The position numbers were made by a program, and so were the translations under genes. From DATCLS01 sp035296625 (GTDB lineage Bacteria > Actinomycetota > Acidimicrobiia > Acidimicrobiales > VFJN01): 64,000 nt of DNA. The notes under the pieces are model-generated. The model was not told the origin of the DNA. It searched no databases and worked only from the letters and a program-made list of their open reading frames with translations. Positions 1-7,731 of this stretch are shown one piece after another. The DNA lies in NCBI GenBank assembly GCA_035296625.1, contig DATHAO010000023.1, positions 84,763-148,762 of the forward strand, written 5' to 3'. Position 1 is the stretch's first letter. Every line of letters begins with the position of its first letter.

Positions 1-2
1 CG

Positions 3-719
3 TCATGGGGGTCCCCCCTCCGAGGGACCGGCGGAGGGTCCGCCGGGCAGAGCGTCGAGTGCATCGAGCGCGTCGAGGGCGTCGGACGGTCCGAGGACCC
101 CGAAGAGCAGCCGGCGGGACACGGTCCGCACGCTGCTGAGCTGGCCCACCCCCACGACGTGGGGCAGGGCGCCATGGATGAGCAGCTCGGAGATGCCGTG
201 GGCCTGCGCCCACAGCACCGCCGCCACCGTGCGCGTCGGCTGATCGGGGTGCCACCCCTCGCCCTGCGCTTCCTCCACGAGCGAGACCAGCTGGCCGAAC
301 GAGCGGTCCCCGGCTGCCTGGTACGCGGGGTCTGCGACGTCGCACCGCTCGGGCCGGAACGTCACGGAGAACACGCCGGGGTCGGCGACCGCCACGTCGA
401 TGTAGCCCTGCCCGGCGATGGCCAGGCGGTCGACGGCCCGGAGCGGCACGCCGGTGCGCGTCGCCCCGGCCTCGGCGGCGGCGAGCGCCTCGTCGATCGT
501 CGCCACCAGGCGGTCGAAGCCCTGGGCCGCCACGGCCGCCAGCAGCGAGGCCAACGTGGGGAAGTGGCGCAGCGGCGCCCCGTGGGACACGCCGGCGTGC
601 CGGGCGATGGCCCGAAGGCTCAGCCCCTCGAGGCCCTCCTTGTCCACCACTTCCCGTGCGGCCTGCAACAGGCGCTCGCGGGTCGAGGCGGCCTCGCCGG
701 CGGGCGGTGGGGTGGTCAC
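3..719 (-). CDS. TetR-family transcriptional regulator
   Basis: This is a 238-residue TetR-type repressor beginning at a GTG. Residues 15-60 form the helix-turn-helix (SLRAIARHAGVSHGAPLRHF), and the rest is a helical ligand-binding domain of the WHG type containing AQAHGISELLIHG. The last 25 residues are low complexity, with LDA repeated three times, encoded by short GTCGAG-type DNA repeats, and are probably disordered. The start lies one base after the stop of the membrane-protein gene at 721, so the two are very likely co-transcribed. Its ligand cannot be inferred. The nearest candidate operator is the palindrome pair at 1132-1167 upstream of that membrane gene. Confidence 0.88.
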   Translation of the reverse strand: MTTPPPAGEAASTRERLLQAAREVVDKEGLEGLSLRAIARHAGVSHGAPLRHFPTLASLLAAVAAQGFDRLVATIDEALAAAEAGATRTGVPLRAVDRLAIAGQGYIDVAVADPGVFSVTFRPERCDVADPAYQAAGDRSFGQLVSLVEEAQGEGWHPDQPTRTVAAVLWAQAHGISELLIHGALPHVVGVGQLSSVRTVSRRLLFGVLGPSDALDALDALDALPGGPSAGPSEGGPP

Positions 720-720
720 C

Positions 721-1131
721 TCAGGCCGCCGCCAGCAGACCCACGCCCAGCGTCGCGGCTCCGGCGGCGAGGAGCACCGCGCCGATCGGCAGCAACACGA
801 ACAGCCGGTTCGGGGTCGTGACCCCCTTGCCCAGCACCGACAGGAAGAACGCAGCGGGGATGAGGATGGCGGCTATGGCGATGCCGGAGCGGGCCACCCA
901 TTCGCCGGCCCCGTCGAGGTCGGTGGTGTCGACGAACACCTGGGCGACGAGCGCCAGGGTGACGAACATGCCGGCGTGGCCGTGGCCGGCCCGCGAGAAC
1001 GTGAGCTGCAGGTCGGTCGCCGGATCCTGTCCCCGTGTCATTCGCAGCACGGCCCGCCCACCCAGCTCGACGGCCACGAGACTCAGGAAGAGGATGCCGC
1101 CCATCACCTGGGATTGGTTCGAGAGCTCCAT
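721..1131 (-). CDS. small four-helix integral membrane protein
   Basis: The start is placed at the ATG at 1131 (MELSNQSQVMGG), giving 136 residues. An in-frame ATG at 1173 would translate the operator repeats and is disfavoured. Four hydrophobic segments are visible, near residues 8-26, 52-70, 83-103 and 112-133, and the second is preceded by a charged FSRAGHGHAGMF motif. Similar small membrane proteins sit beside TetR genes in other actinobacteria, from general knowledge, but I know of no assigned function. It is the first intact gene of the operon that ends with the TetR gene at 3-719. The promoter overlaps two palindromes (1132-1167), so it is probably repressed by a TetR protein. Confidence 0.75.
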   Translation of the reverse strand: MELSNQSQVMGGILFLSLVAVELGGRAVLRMTRGQDPATDLQLTFSRAGHGHAGMFVTLALVAQVFVDTTDLDGAGEWVARSGIAIAAILIPAAFFLSVLGKGVTTPNRLFVLLPIGAVLLAAGAATLGVGLLAAA

Positions 1132-1167
1132 GTAGACAGTGTCTACTGGGATGTAGACAGTGTCAAC
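1132..1167 (-). promoter_or_regulatory. tandem TetR-type operators over a leaderless promoter
   Basis: Two near-identical palindromes lie 21 bp apart, so they face the same side of the helix. The first is GTAGACA-G-TGTCTAC (1132-1146) with perfect 7-bp arms. The second is GTAGACA-G-TGTCAAC (1153-1167). On the minus strand the distal half-site reads GTTGACA, a good -35 hexamer, and the proximal palindrome occupies the -10 region right up to the ATG at 1131. Binding would therefore block a leaderless transcript. The cognate protein could be the TetR at 3-719 or the now-truncated TetR at 1174-1512. Confidence 0.75.
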
Positions 1168-1173
1168 AAGCAA

Positions 1174-1512
1174 TCACCGGGTGTCCGTGAGGTGCCGGGC
1201 GGCCAGCGCCACGAGCACGACGAGCGACTCGTCGAGCAGCGTGACGAGGTCGTCGCGCCCCGGCTCACCGGTTGTGAGCCAGTCGGTGACGACCTGCTCG
1301 GTGAAGGCGGTCCAGCCCCGGGCGGCCAACCACAGGCGCGGCGGCGCGGGCTCCGGGACGCCGAGTCGGCGCAGCACCCGCGTCGACATGCGCGCCCGGG
1401 TGACGTCGAACACCTCACGCAGGGAGGCATCGCCCCCGCCCGCCCCCCGGACCAGCGAGATGTAGGCATCGCGATTCTGGCTCACGTAGTCGATGTAGGC
1501 CTCGGTGCCCGA
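1174..1512 (-). pseudogene. TetR-family regulator lacking its DNA-binding half
   Basis: Only the ligand-binding half of a TetR protein remains. The frame contains EAYIDYVSQNRDAYISLVRG and continues to LVALAARHLTDTR, which is typical of TetR C-terminal domains. No helix-turn-helix is encoded upstream. Instead the frame runs directly at about 1513 into an array of 82-bp and 68-bp repeats that translate as Pro/Gly/Arg-rich filler up to 1821. The stop lies just upstream of the tandem operators, so the intact gene probably headed this operon and bound them. A rearrangement through the repeats would explain the loss. A functional but highly divergent protein is less likely. Confidence 0.7.
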
Positions 1513-1839
1513 CGCCTGCGGTGCCGGCCTTCCGCCGCCGGGGAAGGGCGCCCCGGCAGCGGCCGGCATCCTCAGCGCCACCCGCCCTCGTCGGGGGGCG
1601 CGACGGTCACGGGCGGGAGTGCCCGGGTTCCGGGCGGGTCCTGTCGCCTGCGGTGCCGGCCTTCCGCCGCCGGGGAAGGGCGCCCCGGCAGCGGCCGGCA
1701 TCCTCAGCGCCACCCGCCCTCGTCGGTGGGCGCCCGGGCCGCTGGTCACCACGGCGGGCAGCGGGCGGCCCTCAGCGCCACCCGCCCTCGTCGGTGGGCG
1801 CCCGGGGCCGCTGGTCACCACGGCGGGCAGCGGGCGGCC
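1513..1839. repeat. GC-rich tandem/direct repeat array
   Basis: An 82-bp segment at 1513-1594 is repeated exactly at 1645-1726. Overlapping its end, a 68-69-bp unit occurs at 1703-1770 and again at 1771-1839 with one extra G. All units share the core CTCAGCGCCACCCGCC, found at 1571, 1703, 1771 and, with one mismatch, 1840. The array sits exactly where the N-terminus of the TetR gene at 1174-1512 should be. It carries no convincing gene of its own. Confidence 0.9.
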
Positions 1840-1882
1840 CTCAGCGCCACCCGGCCTCGTCGCGGCCGGCCTGGTGCGGGCT

Positions 1883-3913
1883 TCAGCTGGCGGAGCGCCG
1901 CCCGCCGTCGCCGGCCGCGTGCGTCACGCCCCCCGCCCTCGGCCTCGGTCTTGCCTTGCCCCCGCCCTCGGTCTCGGCCCCGCCGCCGCCTTCGGTCTCG
2001 CTGCCGGGCCCGCTGTCCTGTTCGCCGCCGGCCTCGCCGGGTCGGAGCACGTCCATGAGCAGGATCACACCGATCAGCGCCCCGGACAGGCGGCGCAGCG
2101 GCGCCAGCCGGATGCGGCACCGCACGGCACGGCCTCGGCGGTTGACGGCGTCCAGCACCTCCTCGCCGTCGGTGACCTCACCGGCCAGGCAGGCCCGGAT
2201 CGGCTGGCGTAGCCGCTCGACCGGCAGCCCGATGTCGAGGTTCATCAGGTGGGCCCCCTGCACCTCGTCGTTGCGGAGGCCCCACAGCTCCTCGGCGTGC
2301 TTGTTCCAGACCCGGATCGTCATGGCGGGGTCGAGCACGACCACCGCCGACTGCAGGCCGCTGAGGATCGCCTCGAGGAACGCATTCGCGTCGTCGAGCT
2401 CGTCGGTCCGCTTGCGCAGCTCGTCGTTGATGGACGTGAGCTGCTCGTTGGTCGACTGGAGCTCCTCGTTCATCGTCTCGAGCTCCTCGTTGGTCGACTG
2501 GAGCTCCTCGTTGGTGGTCTCGAGCTCCTCGTTGGTCGACTGGAGCTCCTCGTTGGTGGTCTCGAGCTCCTCGACGGCCGATTGCAGCTCCTCGTAGGCG
2601 GTCTCGAGCTCGTTGCGCGACCGGTCGAGCTCCTCCTGCAGCAGCCGGTGCCGGGTGACATCCGTGAACGAGGCGCTCACACCCGCCTGCGCCCCCGTCG
2701 GCTCGACGAGCGGGGCGATGTCGACGTCGAACAGGCGCCGCTCACCCGCCACGGTCCACTCGACCTCGCGGACGCTGACGGGCCGGCGCTCGGCGTTCGC
2801 CTGCTCGATCTTCGAGCGCACCTCGAGGGGCCGGTAGGAGACCTCGAGGTCCTGCAGGGGCCGCCCGATGTCGGGCGGGCCGAGGCCGAACAGCGCACGG
2901 GCGCTGCGGTTGGCGGCCGCCAGCCGCCCCTCGCCGTCGATCAGGAGTTGGGCGACTGCACCAACCTCGAACCCGACGTCGCGAATGCTCATCGTGGAGG
3001 AGTCTCTCAGGCCTCGGCCCCCGGCACGAGCGCCGACAGCCGAGCGCCCGGTCCGGCGCTGCTCCGGCCCGGGAGCCGGCACGAAAACCCGCCGCTTGAG
3101 GTCGAACGGCGTGAACAGCTTGGTGCGGCTCGCCAGGGCCTCGGACCGCCCGACGACGAGGTAGCCGCCGTCGCGGATGGCGAAGCGCAAGTTCTCGAGG
3201 ACCCGTGTCTGCGTGGGGGCCGTTAGGTACATCAGCGTGTTACGACAGGCGAGGATGTCGATGCGCGAGATCGGCGGATCCTGCACGAGGTCGTGGTGTC
3301 CGAAGATCACCTTCCGGCGGAGCCATGGGCGCACCGTGGCGTGGTCGTCCTCGACGGTGAAGTAGTGCTCCCGCAACTCGTCGGGAAGGGTCTTGCTCAC
3401 GGCGGGGAGCGGGTAGCGGGCGGCGCGGCCCGCCGCCAGGGCGGCGTCGTCGACATCGGTCGCGTAGATCTTGACCCGGGCGCCGAACTGCTCCTCCCCG
3501 AGCGCCTCGCACAGCAGCATGGCGAGGGTGAACGCCTCTTCGCCCGTGGCGCAGCCAGCCGACCACGCCCGGATGGGCCCGTCGTGGGCCTTGTGGCCGA
3601 TTACGTCGGGCAGCACCCGCTCGGCGAGGGCGTTCCACGTGTCGGGGTCGCGCCGGAACGACGTGACGTTGATGAGCAGCGTGTCGAGCAGCAGCCCCAG
3701 CTCGTCGGGATCGGCCGCGACATGGTGCCGGTAGGCGGCGAGGCCGTCGAGGCGGAGCGCAGCGACGCGTCGGTGTACCCGGCGGGTGAGGCTCGTCCGC
3801 TTGTAGCCCCGCAGGTCGAAGCCCCGGAGCCGGTACACATCCTCGAGGAGCGCCTCGAAGACGGCGTCCTCGTCGGGCGCAGGGTCGGGTGCCGCGCCGC
3901 TCGCGGCGGTCAT
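1883..3913 (-). CDS. CheR-type methyltransferase with PAS and coiled-coil domains
   Basis: The start is set at the ATG at 3913, which forms an ATGA overlap with the preceding gene, giving 676 residues. Residues 15-80 are a CheR N-terminal helical domain. About 85-275 is the SAM-dependent CheR methyltransferase, with WSAGCATGEE at 117-126 and ATDVD at 151-155. A PAS domain follows (about 310-410). Next comes a coiled coil of repeated EELQSTNEELETTN units (DNA 2440-2590), then a second PAS domain and an acidic Gly/Arg-rich tail. Such CheR-PAS proteins occur outside chemotaxis and are thought to modify or sense signalling partners. Here the operon partner is an RsbW-like ATPase, suggesting sigma-factor or stress control. 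Confidence 0.88.
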   Translation of the reverse strand: MTAASGAAPDPAPDEDAVFEALLEDVYRLRGFDLRGYKRTSLTRRVHRRVAALRLDGLAAYRHHVAADPDELGLLLDTLLINVTSFRRDPDTWNALAERVLPDVIGHKAHDGPIRAWSAGCATGEEAFTLAMLLCEALGEEQFGARVKIYATDVDDAALAAGRAARYPLPAVSKTLPDELREHYFTVEDDHATVRPWLRRKVIFGHHDLVQDPPISRIDILACRNTLMYLTAPTQTRVLENLRFAIRDGGYLVVGRSEALASRTKLFTPFDLKRRVFVPAPGPEQRRTGRSAVGARAGGRGLRDSSTMSIRDVGFEVGAVAQLLIDGEGRLAAANRSARALFGLGPPDIGRPLQDLEVSYRPLEVRSKIEQANAERRPVSVREVEWTVAGERRLFDVDIAPLVEPTGAQAGVSASFTDVTRHRLLQEELDRSRNELETAYEELQSAVEELETTNEELQSTNEELETTNEELQSTNEELETMNEELQSTNEQLTSINDELRKRTDELDDANAFLEAILSGLQSAVVVLDPAMTIRVWNKHAEELWGLRNDEVQGAHLMNLDIGLPVERLRQPIRACLAGEVTDGEEVLDAVNRRGRAVRCRIRLAPLRRLSGALIGVILLMDVLRPGEAGGEQDSGPGSETEGGGGAETEGGGKARPRPRAGGVTHAAGDGGRRSAS

Positions 3914-4401
3914 CCCGGCGACGAGGTCGGCGACCACCGCACGTGCCGCACGCTGCCGCAGGCCCGCATCAGCGTGAGCGCCACCGCGACGGGCGGCCCG
4001 GCGAGGCTCGCGAGCACCACGACGGGATCGGCGTCCAGGGCGTCGGCGCCGTCCTCGGAGTCGAGCGTCCACCTGTCGCCCAGCGTCACGACGATGCGGG
4101 CCCGTTCAAGGAGCTCCGGGTCGCCCGATAGGTCGCCGGCCCGCCAGTGGGCGGCGACCACCCGGCCGTCGATGACGCCCTCGAGCACGACCTCGCCCGT
4201 CGCGGCCTGGCGTGCGGCCCGCCGTTGGCGGTCGTCGGCCGACGCCAGCCGTCGGCGGCCGGCCTCGATGCGCACGGTCCGGTTGGCCTCTCCCAACCGG
4301 GCTGCGTGCTGGCGCAGGGCGTCCGAGCGGGATGCGGCCTCGGCCACGCGCGACACGAGCCGGCGGCGCGCCTCGATGGCCGAGACGGGGGGGAAGGTCA
4401 C
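3910..4401 (-). CDS. conserved-context protein of unknown function
   Basis: I do not recognise a family. The best start is the GTG at 4401, which makes a GTGA overlap with the upstream ATPase gene and has GAGGAG five bases upstream. An ATG at 4419 would add six residues. The 163-residue product begins with a basic helical region (about residues 10-70, rich in Arg and Ala, possibly coiled coil). A compact C-terminal part of alternating hydrophobic strands follows, including VVLEGVIDGRVVAAHW and ARIVVTLGDRWTL. Translational coupling on both sides means it is made together with the ATPase and the CheR-PAS protein. It could be an adaptor or a STAS-like partner, but nothing in the sequence proves this. 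Confidence 0.75.
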   Translation of the reverse strand: MTFPPVSAIEARRRLVSRVAEAASRSDALRQHAARLGEANRTVRIEAGRRRLASADDRQRRAARQAATGEVVLEGVIDGRVVAAHWRAGDLSGDPELLERARIVVTLGDRWTLDSEDGADALDADPVVVLASLAGPPVAVALTLMRACGSVRHVRWSPTSSPG

Positions 4402-4784
4402 GGCCGCTCCTCGTCGCACGAGAACCAGACCGTGCGATGGTCACCGGGCCCCTCGTCCACGCCCCAATGGCTCGCCACCCGCTCCACCATCTGGAGGCCC
4501 CGGCCACCGATCTCGTCGGGCTCGGGGTGCATCACGGCGGGTTGGGTCTCGCCGCCGGCGTCGATGACGTCGACGCGCACCGAGTCGCCCGACCCCTCGA
4601 CGACCAGCTCGAACGCCCGGCCGACGTGAACGACCGCGTTCGACACCAGTTCGCTGGTGAGCAGCAGCACCGGGGGGATCGCACCCGTGTAGCGGTCGTG
4701 ACGGAGCGCATCCGAGACGAACGCGCGCGCGAGCCCGACGCTCTCGACGGTGGCGGGCAGATGGGTGCGATGCTCGATGATCAA
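4398..4784 (-). CDS. RsbW-like anti-sigma factor / ATP-binding protein
   Basis: This is a 128-residue HATPase_c_2 (GHKL) protein of the anti-sigma or serine-kinase type. The N box is ELVSNAVVHV at about residues 45-54, and the G1 region reads EIGGRGLQMVERVASHWGV near the C-terminus. That is the pattern of RsbW/SpoIIAB relatives in actinobacteria. The start is a TTG at 4784 preceded by GGAGGGG eight to ten bases upstream; no ATG or GTG lies in the right place. It leads a three-gene operon with four-base overlaps (4401 and 3913). The likely role is phosphorylating or sequestering a partner in stress signalling. The sigma factor is not in this window. Confidence 0.87.
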   Translation of the reverse strand: MIIEHRTHLPATVESVGLARAFVSDALRHDRYTGAIPPVLLLTSELVSNAVVHVGRAFELVVEGSGDSVRVDVIDAGGETQPAVMHPEPDEIGGRGLQMVERVASHWGVDEGPGDHRTVWFSCDEERP

Positions 4785-4824
4785 AGGCTACCCCTCCCGG
4801 GGGCGCCGAACCCGTGGTACCTGG

Positions 4825-5691
4825 TCAGGCGGCTGGTGCGGTCACCGGGTCGCCCAGGGCCACCGTCCCTGCGACTGCGACCTCCGCGTACGCGCCCAGG
4901 TGGTTGTCGTGCGCCCGGGCCATCGTCCGGTAGACGTCGACGTTGCGGGCCAGCGCCGGCCGGCCACCGAGCGCCGGCTGGGCGCGCAGCGGCATGGCGC
5001 AGCGCACCGTCCGCATGCGCACCTCCAGCGTCGCCGCGCCGACCGCCAGGCGGCCGCCGACCCAGGCGTCCTCGGGATGGCCGATCGCGGCGCCCGTGTC
5101 GACCAGGACGTTGGGCCGGAAGCGGCGCGGCGCCCAGTCGCCGTTCGCGTTCGCGACGGCCATGGTGGCCAGCGAGCCGGTCGTGAGCACGTGGACGCCG
5201 GCCATATCGACGAACGAGTCCGGCGGCATGTCGATCTCCACGAGCTCGGCGTCGTCGTCCGGCGGGTCGAACGTCATCTGGAACGAGCCGGCGGCGCCCT
5301 CGGCCTCCGCGCGGGCCGGGTCCGCCGGGCGCAGGCCCACGTCCCGGCCGAGCCAGGCGGACAGCGTCCGGTCGCAGGCCACGCCGTCGTCGCTGGACAG
5401 CGCCGTGCCGTCGGGCAGCGTGATCGCCACCGCACCGGTCCCTTCCCCGGAGGACGACGCCACGGCGTGCAGGAGGGCGGGCACCGTCTTGGCCGACAGC
5501 ACGTGACCCGTCCTCCGGTCGACGATGCCCCATGCCCGATCGCCAACGACCCCCGACCGGTCGGGGCCGGCGGTCAGGACGAGGCGGTCGACCGGCTCGC
5601 CCTGCAGGGACTTCACGGGGTAGCGCCACAGCTCGGCGACGGTCCCCGCCGGGACGCTCGTCGGTTCGCTCACGGCGCCATCGTGGCCCAT
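4825..5691 (-). CDS. MOSC domain-containing protein
   Basis: This two-domain MOSC protein is related to molybdenum-cofactor sulfurase C-terminal domains, YiiM-like proteins and mARC. The N-terminal beta-barrel begins with AELWRYPVKSLQGE (residues 18-31). The MOSC domain proper includes RRFRPNVLVDTG and a conserved cysteine in RCAMPLRAQP. Members handle sulfur or metal transfer, often with the molybdenum cofactor, but the substrate here is unknown. The ATG at 5691 gives 288 residues, and a GTG at 5673 is an alternative six codons later. Upstream reading is excluded by the divergent hydratase gene. It appears to be a single-gene unit. Confidence 0.85.
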   Translation of the reverse strand: MGHDGAVSEPTSVPAGTVAELWRYPVKSLQGEPVDRLVLTAGPDRSGVVGDRAWGIVDRRTGHVLSAKTVPALLHAVASSSGEGTGAVAITLPDGTALSSDDGVACDRTLSAWLGRDVGLRPADPARAEAEGAAGSFQMTFDPPDDDAELVEIDMPPDSFVDMAGVHVLTTGSLATMAVANANGDWAPRRFRPNVLVDTGAAIGHPEDAWVGGRLAVGAATLEVRMRTVRCAMPLRAQPALGGRPALARNVDVYRTMARAHDNHLGAYAEVAVAGTVALGDPVTAPAA

Positions 5692-5900
5692 GGACGACGC
5701 CCGCGTCCGGTCGGAAGCGTGATCCTCGCTGCCTGGTGGGCAGCCGGATGACGCGCCGCGGGGAGGGAGAGACCCATCGCGGGTGCCGGGCTGCCGTGGT
5801 CCCGTCGCCGCCCGCGAGACCACCACCATGTTCCCCAGGCCCGCGATCAGCGGATCAAGAGCATCTGCCAGGTGACCCGGCGCAGGCCGTCGGCTAGAAC

Positions 5901-5915
5901 CTGACGGTATGTCAG
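5901..5915 (+). promoter_or_regulatory. CTGACG-N3-TGTCAG operator at the hydratase start
   Basis: The palindrome CTGACG-GTA-TGTCAG overlaps the ATG at 5909. A TAGAAC -10-like hexamer sits at 5895-5900, eight bases before the ATG, so the transcript is probably leaderless and the operator covers its first bases. The same palindrome occurs at 9238, 33997 and 48875. Confidence 0.6.
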
Positions 5916-6718
5916 ATCCCGCGGTGCTCGTGGAGCGTGACGGCCATGTCGTGACCGTCACGCTCAACCGTCCCCACAAGAAGAACGCCTTCGACGCCGA
6001 GGTCCTGTGCCGCCTCTGCGACGCCTGGGACCTGATCGACGGGGACGACGACGTCCGCGTTGCGATCCTCACCGGGGCGGGCGGCGACTTCTCGGCCGGC
6101 GCCGACCTCGACCGCCTGGTCGGCGCCCTGCTGTCGGGTCAGCCGGCCGAGAACGAGTACGAAGAGCGCATCCGCACCGACGTCTCCCTCATCTACAAAG
6201 GGTTCCTCAAGGAATACCGGCTGGCCACGCCGATCGTGGCCGCGGTCGAGGGTGCCTGCTACGCCGGGGGCACCGAGATCCTCCAGGCGCTCGACCTTCG
6301 GGTGGCGGCCGAGGGCGCTCGCATCGCCATCAGCGAGGTGCAGCGGGGCCTGTTCCCGATGGGCGGCTCGACCGTGCGGCTGCCCCGCCAGATCCCCTGG
6401 ACGGTGGCCATGGAGCTGCTGCTCGTGGGCGACCCGATCTCGGGGCGCCGGGCGCACGAGATCGGCCTGGTCGGCCACGTCGTCCCGGACGGCACGGCGC
6501 TGGCACGGGCGCGCGCGCTGGCCGACCGCATCGCCCGCAACGGGCCGCTGGCGGTCCGCAACGTCAAGGCGGCCGTGCTCGCCGCCGACACGGTGCCCGA
6601 GGGCGAGGCCTGGGCCCGCGAGGTCGAGCTCGGCATGGAGGTCATGGCGTCGAAGGACGCCAGGGAGGGCCCCCGGGCGTTCCTCGAGAAGCGCGCGCCG
6701 GACTACACGGGCAGCTGA
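5909..6718 (+). CDS. enoyl-CoA hydratase/isomerase (crotonase) family
   Basis: This 269-residue crotonase probably hydrates or isomerises an enoyl-CoA in a beta-oxidation-like pathway. The oxyanion-hole segments are FSAGADLDRL (61-70) and ACYAGGTEI (116-124). Both glutamates used for hydration are present, E123 in GGTEI and E143 in ISEVQRG. The family's FPMGGS loop follows. The C-terminal helical trimerisation region is complete. The family also includes isomerases and hydrolases, so the exact substrate is open. Its last 16 bases overlap the convergent MpaB-like gene. The start is inside a palindrome shared with three other lipid-type genes, suggesting co-regulation. Confidence 0.92.
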   Translation: MSDPAVLVERDGHVVTVTLNRPHKKNAFDAEVLCRLCDAWDLIDGDDDVRVAILTGAGGDFSAGADLDRLVGALLSGQPAENEYEERIRTDVSLIYKGFLKEYRLATPIVAAVEGACYAGGTEILQALDLRVAAEGARIAISEVQRGLFPMGGSTVRLPRQIPWTVAMELLLVGDPISGRRAHEIGLVGHVVPDGTALARARALADRIARNGPLAVRNVKAAVLAADTVPEGEAWAREVELGMEVMASKDAREGPRAFLEKRAPDYTGS

Positions 6719-7641
6719 GGCTCGGCGGCGCACCGGCGCCGCGCCTCGACCAGCGGTTCCGGCGTGCCGCCGGCGAAGCGCAACGTGTTCATGATCAGGT
6801 GCGTCGCCGGGCGGACCATGGCCCAGTCGACGACCGTGGGCTGGCGCAGGGCCAGCATCTCGCGGGCCCAGCCCGGCAGGATGCCGATCGCCGCCTGGAT
6901 CAGCGCCTGGTGGGAGAGCGCGACCATGGGGTTCGTGGCCGAGCGGATCGGCGTGGTGATGAACGCCACGGCGTCGCGGGCCTGCTCGCCGTAGTCGAGG
7001 TCGTCGCGCACCCGGCGGAAGTAGGCCCGCACCGCCACACGGCTTCGCGGCACGTAGGTGGCGCCCAGCTTCTCGGCCACGATCGCCATCTCGTGGAAGT
7101 ATCGGTCCGCCGCCTCGCCCCGCACCGGGAACGGCACGAAGCGCTGATGGGCGGCGAGGAACATCGCCACCTCGGTGGTGTGCACGTAGGTCAGCAGATC
7201 GGGATCGCTCGCGTCGTACGGCGTGCCGTCGGGAGTCGTGCCCCTCACCTTTCCGTGCACGGCCCGCACGATCCGCACGAGCCGCTCCGCGGCCTCGGAG
7301 GACCCGTACGTGGTGCCGATCACGAACGACCCGGTGCGGGCCAGGCGGCCGAGCGGGTCCTCGCGGTAGTTGGAGTGGTCGGCCACTCCGGCCATGGTCG
7401 GCGGGTGCAGGGCCTGGAGCAGCAGGGCCGCGATGCCGCCCACCATCATCGAGGGGTCGGCGTGCACCCTCCAGGTGACGCTGCCGGGACCGAACCACCC
7501 GGGATCCCCGGGCGGCTCGGTGTACTGCTCTCCGGGCAGCCCGGGCGACGACGTGCCCATCGACCGGCCGAGGTTCGCGCGCAGCTGGCTCTGCACCAGA
7601 TTCAGCACGGGCAGCGATCCCAGCGACGTGAGCGACAGCAT
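6703..7641 (-). CDS. MpaB-family (DUF2236) oxygenase-like protein
   Basis: The product has 312 residues and starts at the ATG at 7641, with AAGGAG seven bases upstream. It matches the MpaB/latex-clearing-protein-like DUF2236 family, whose N-terminal signature reads here as HADPSMMVGGIAALLLQALH followed by PPTMAGVADHS. Characterised relatives are haem-dependent oxygenases, such as MpaB in mycophenolic acid synthesis and rubber oxygenase Lcp. Many bacterial members have no known substrate. It is all-helical with no signal peptide. It is divergently transcribed from a TetR gene across a perfect palindrome (7686-7701), so that TetR is its likely repressor. The stop overlaps the end of the hydratase gene. 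Confidence 0.87.
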   Translation of the reverse strand: MLSLTSLGSLPVLNLVQSQLRANLGRSMGTSSPGLPGEQYTEPPGDPGWFGPGSVTWRVHADPSMMVGGIAALLLQALHPPTMAGVADHSNYREDPLGRLARTGSFVIGTTYGSSEAAERLVRIVRAVHGKVRGTTPDGTPYDASDPDLLTYVHTTEVAMFLAAHQRFVPFPVRGEAADRYFHEMAIVAEKLGATYVPRSRVAVRAYFRRVRDDLDYGEQARDAVAFITTPIRSATNPMVALSHQALIQAAIGILPGWAREMLALRQPTVVDWAMVRPATHLIMNTLRFAGGTPEPLVEARRRCAAEPQLPV

Positions 7642-7685
7642 GTGCGTCTCCTTCCCGGTCGGCGGTCCCACCGCGCGGACGTCCT

Positions 7686-7701
7686 CTTGACACCTGTCAA
7701 G
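7686..7701. promoter_or_regulatory. palindromic operator between mpaB-like and TetR genes
   Basis: CTTGACA-CC-TGTCAAG is a perfect 16-bp palindrome with 7-bp arms. Each arm contains a TTGACA -35 hexamer, one for each divergent promoter, so a single bound repressor would shut off both genes. The cognate protein is most simply the TetR encoded from 7732. Confidence 0.75.
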
Positions 7702-7718
7702 CGAGCGTAGCGGCAAGC

Positions 7719-7724
7719 TACGGT
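7719..7724 (+). promoter_or_regulatory. leaderless -10 element TACGGT
   Basis: TACGGT ends seven bases before the GTG at 7732, the spacing seen at nine other starts in this window. This favours the start at 7732 over the upstream GTG at 7723. Confidence 0.55.
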
Positions 7725-7731
7725 GACCGGC

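Noticed and set aside
721..1173. Start of the membrane protein at the upstream ATG (1173)
   Set aside because: It would translate the two operator palindromes (VDTVYIPVDTVY), and the promoter would then lie inside the gene; the ATG at 1131 fits a leaderless start.
2440..2590. Tandem DNA repeat as a possible minisatellite or mobile element
   Set aside because: It encodes the repeated EELQSTNEELETTN coiled coil that is a normal part of CheR-PAS proteins.
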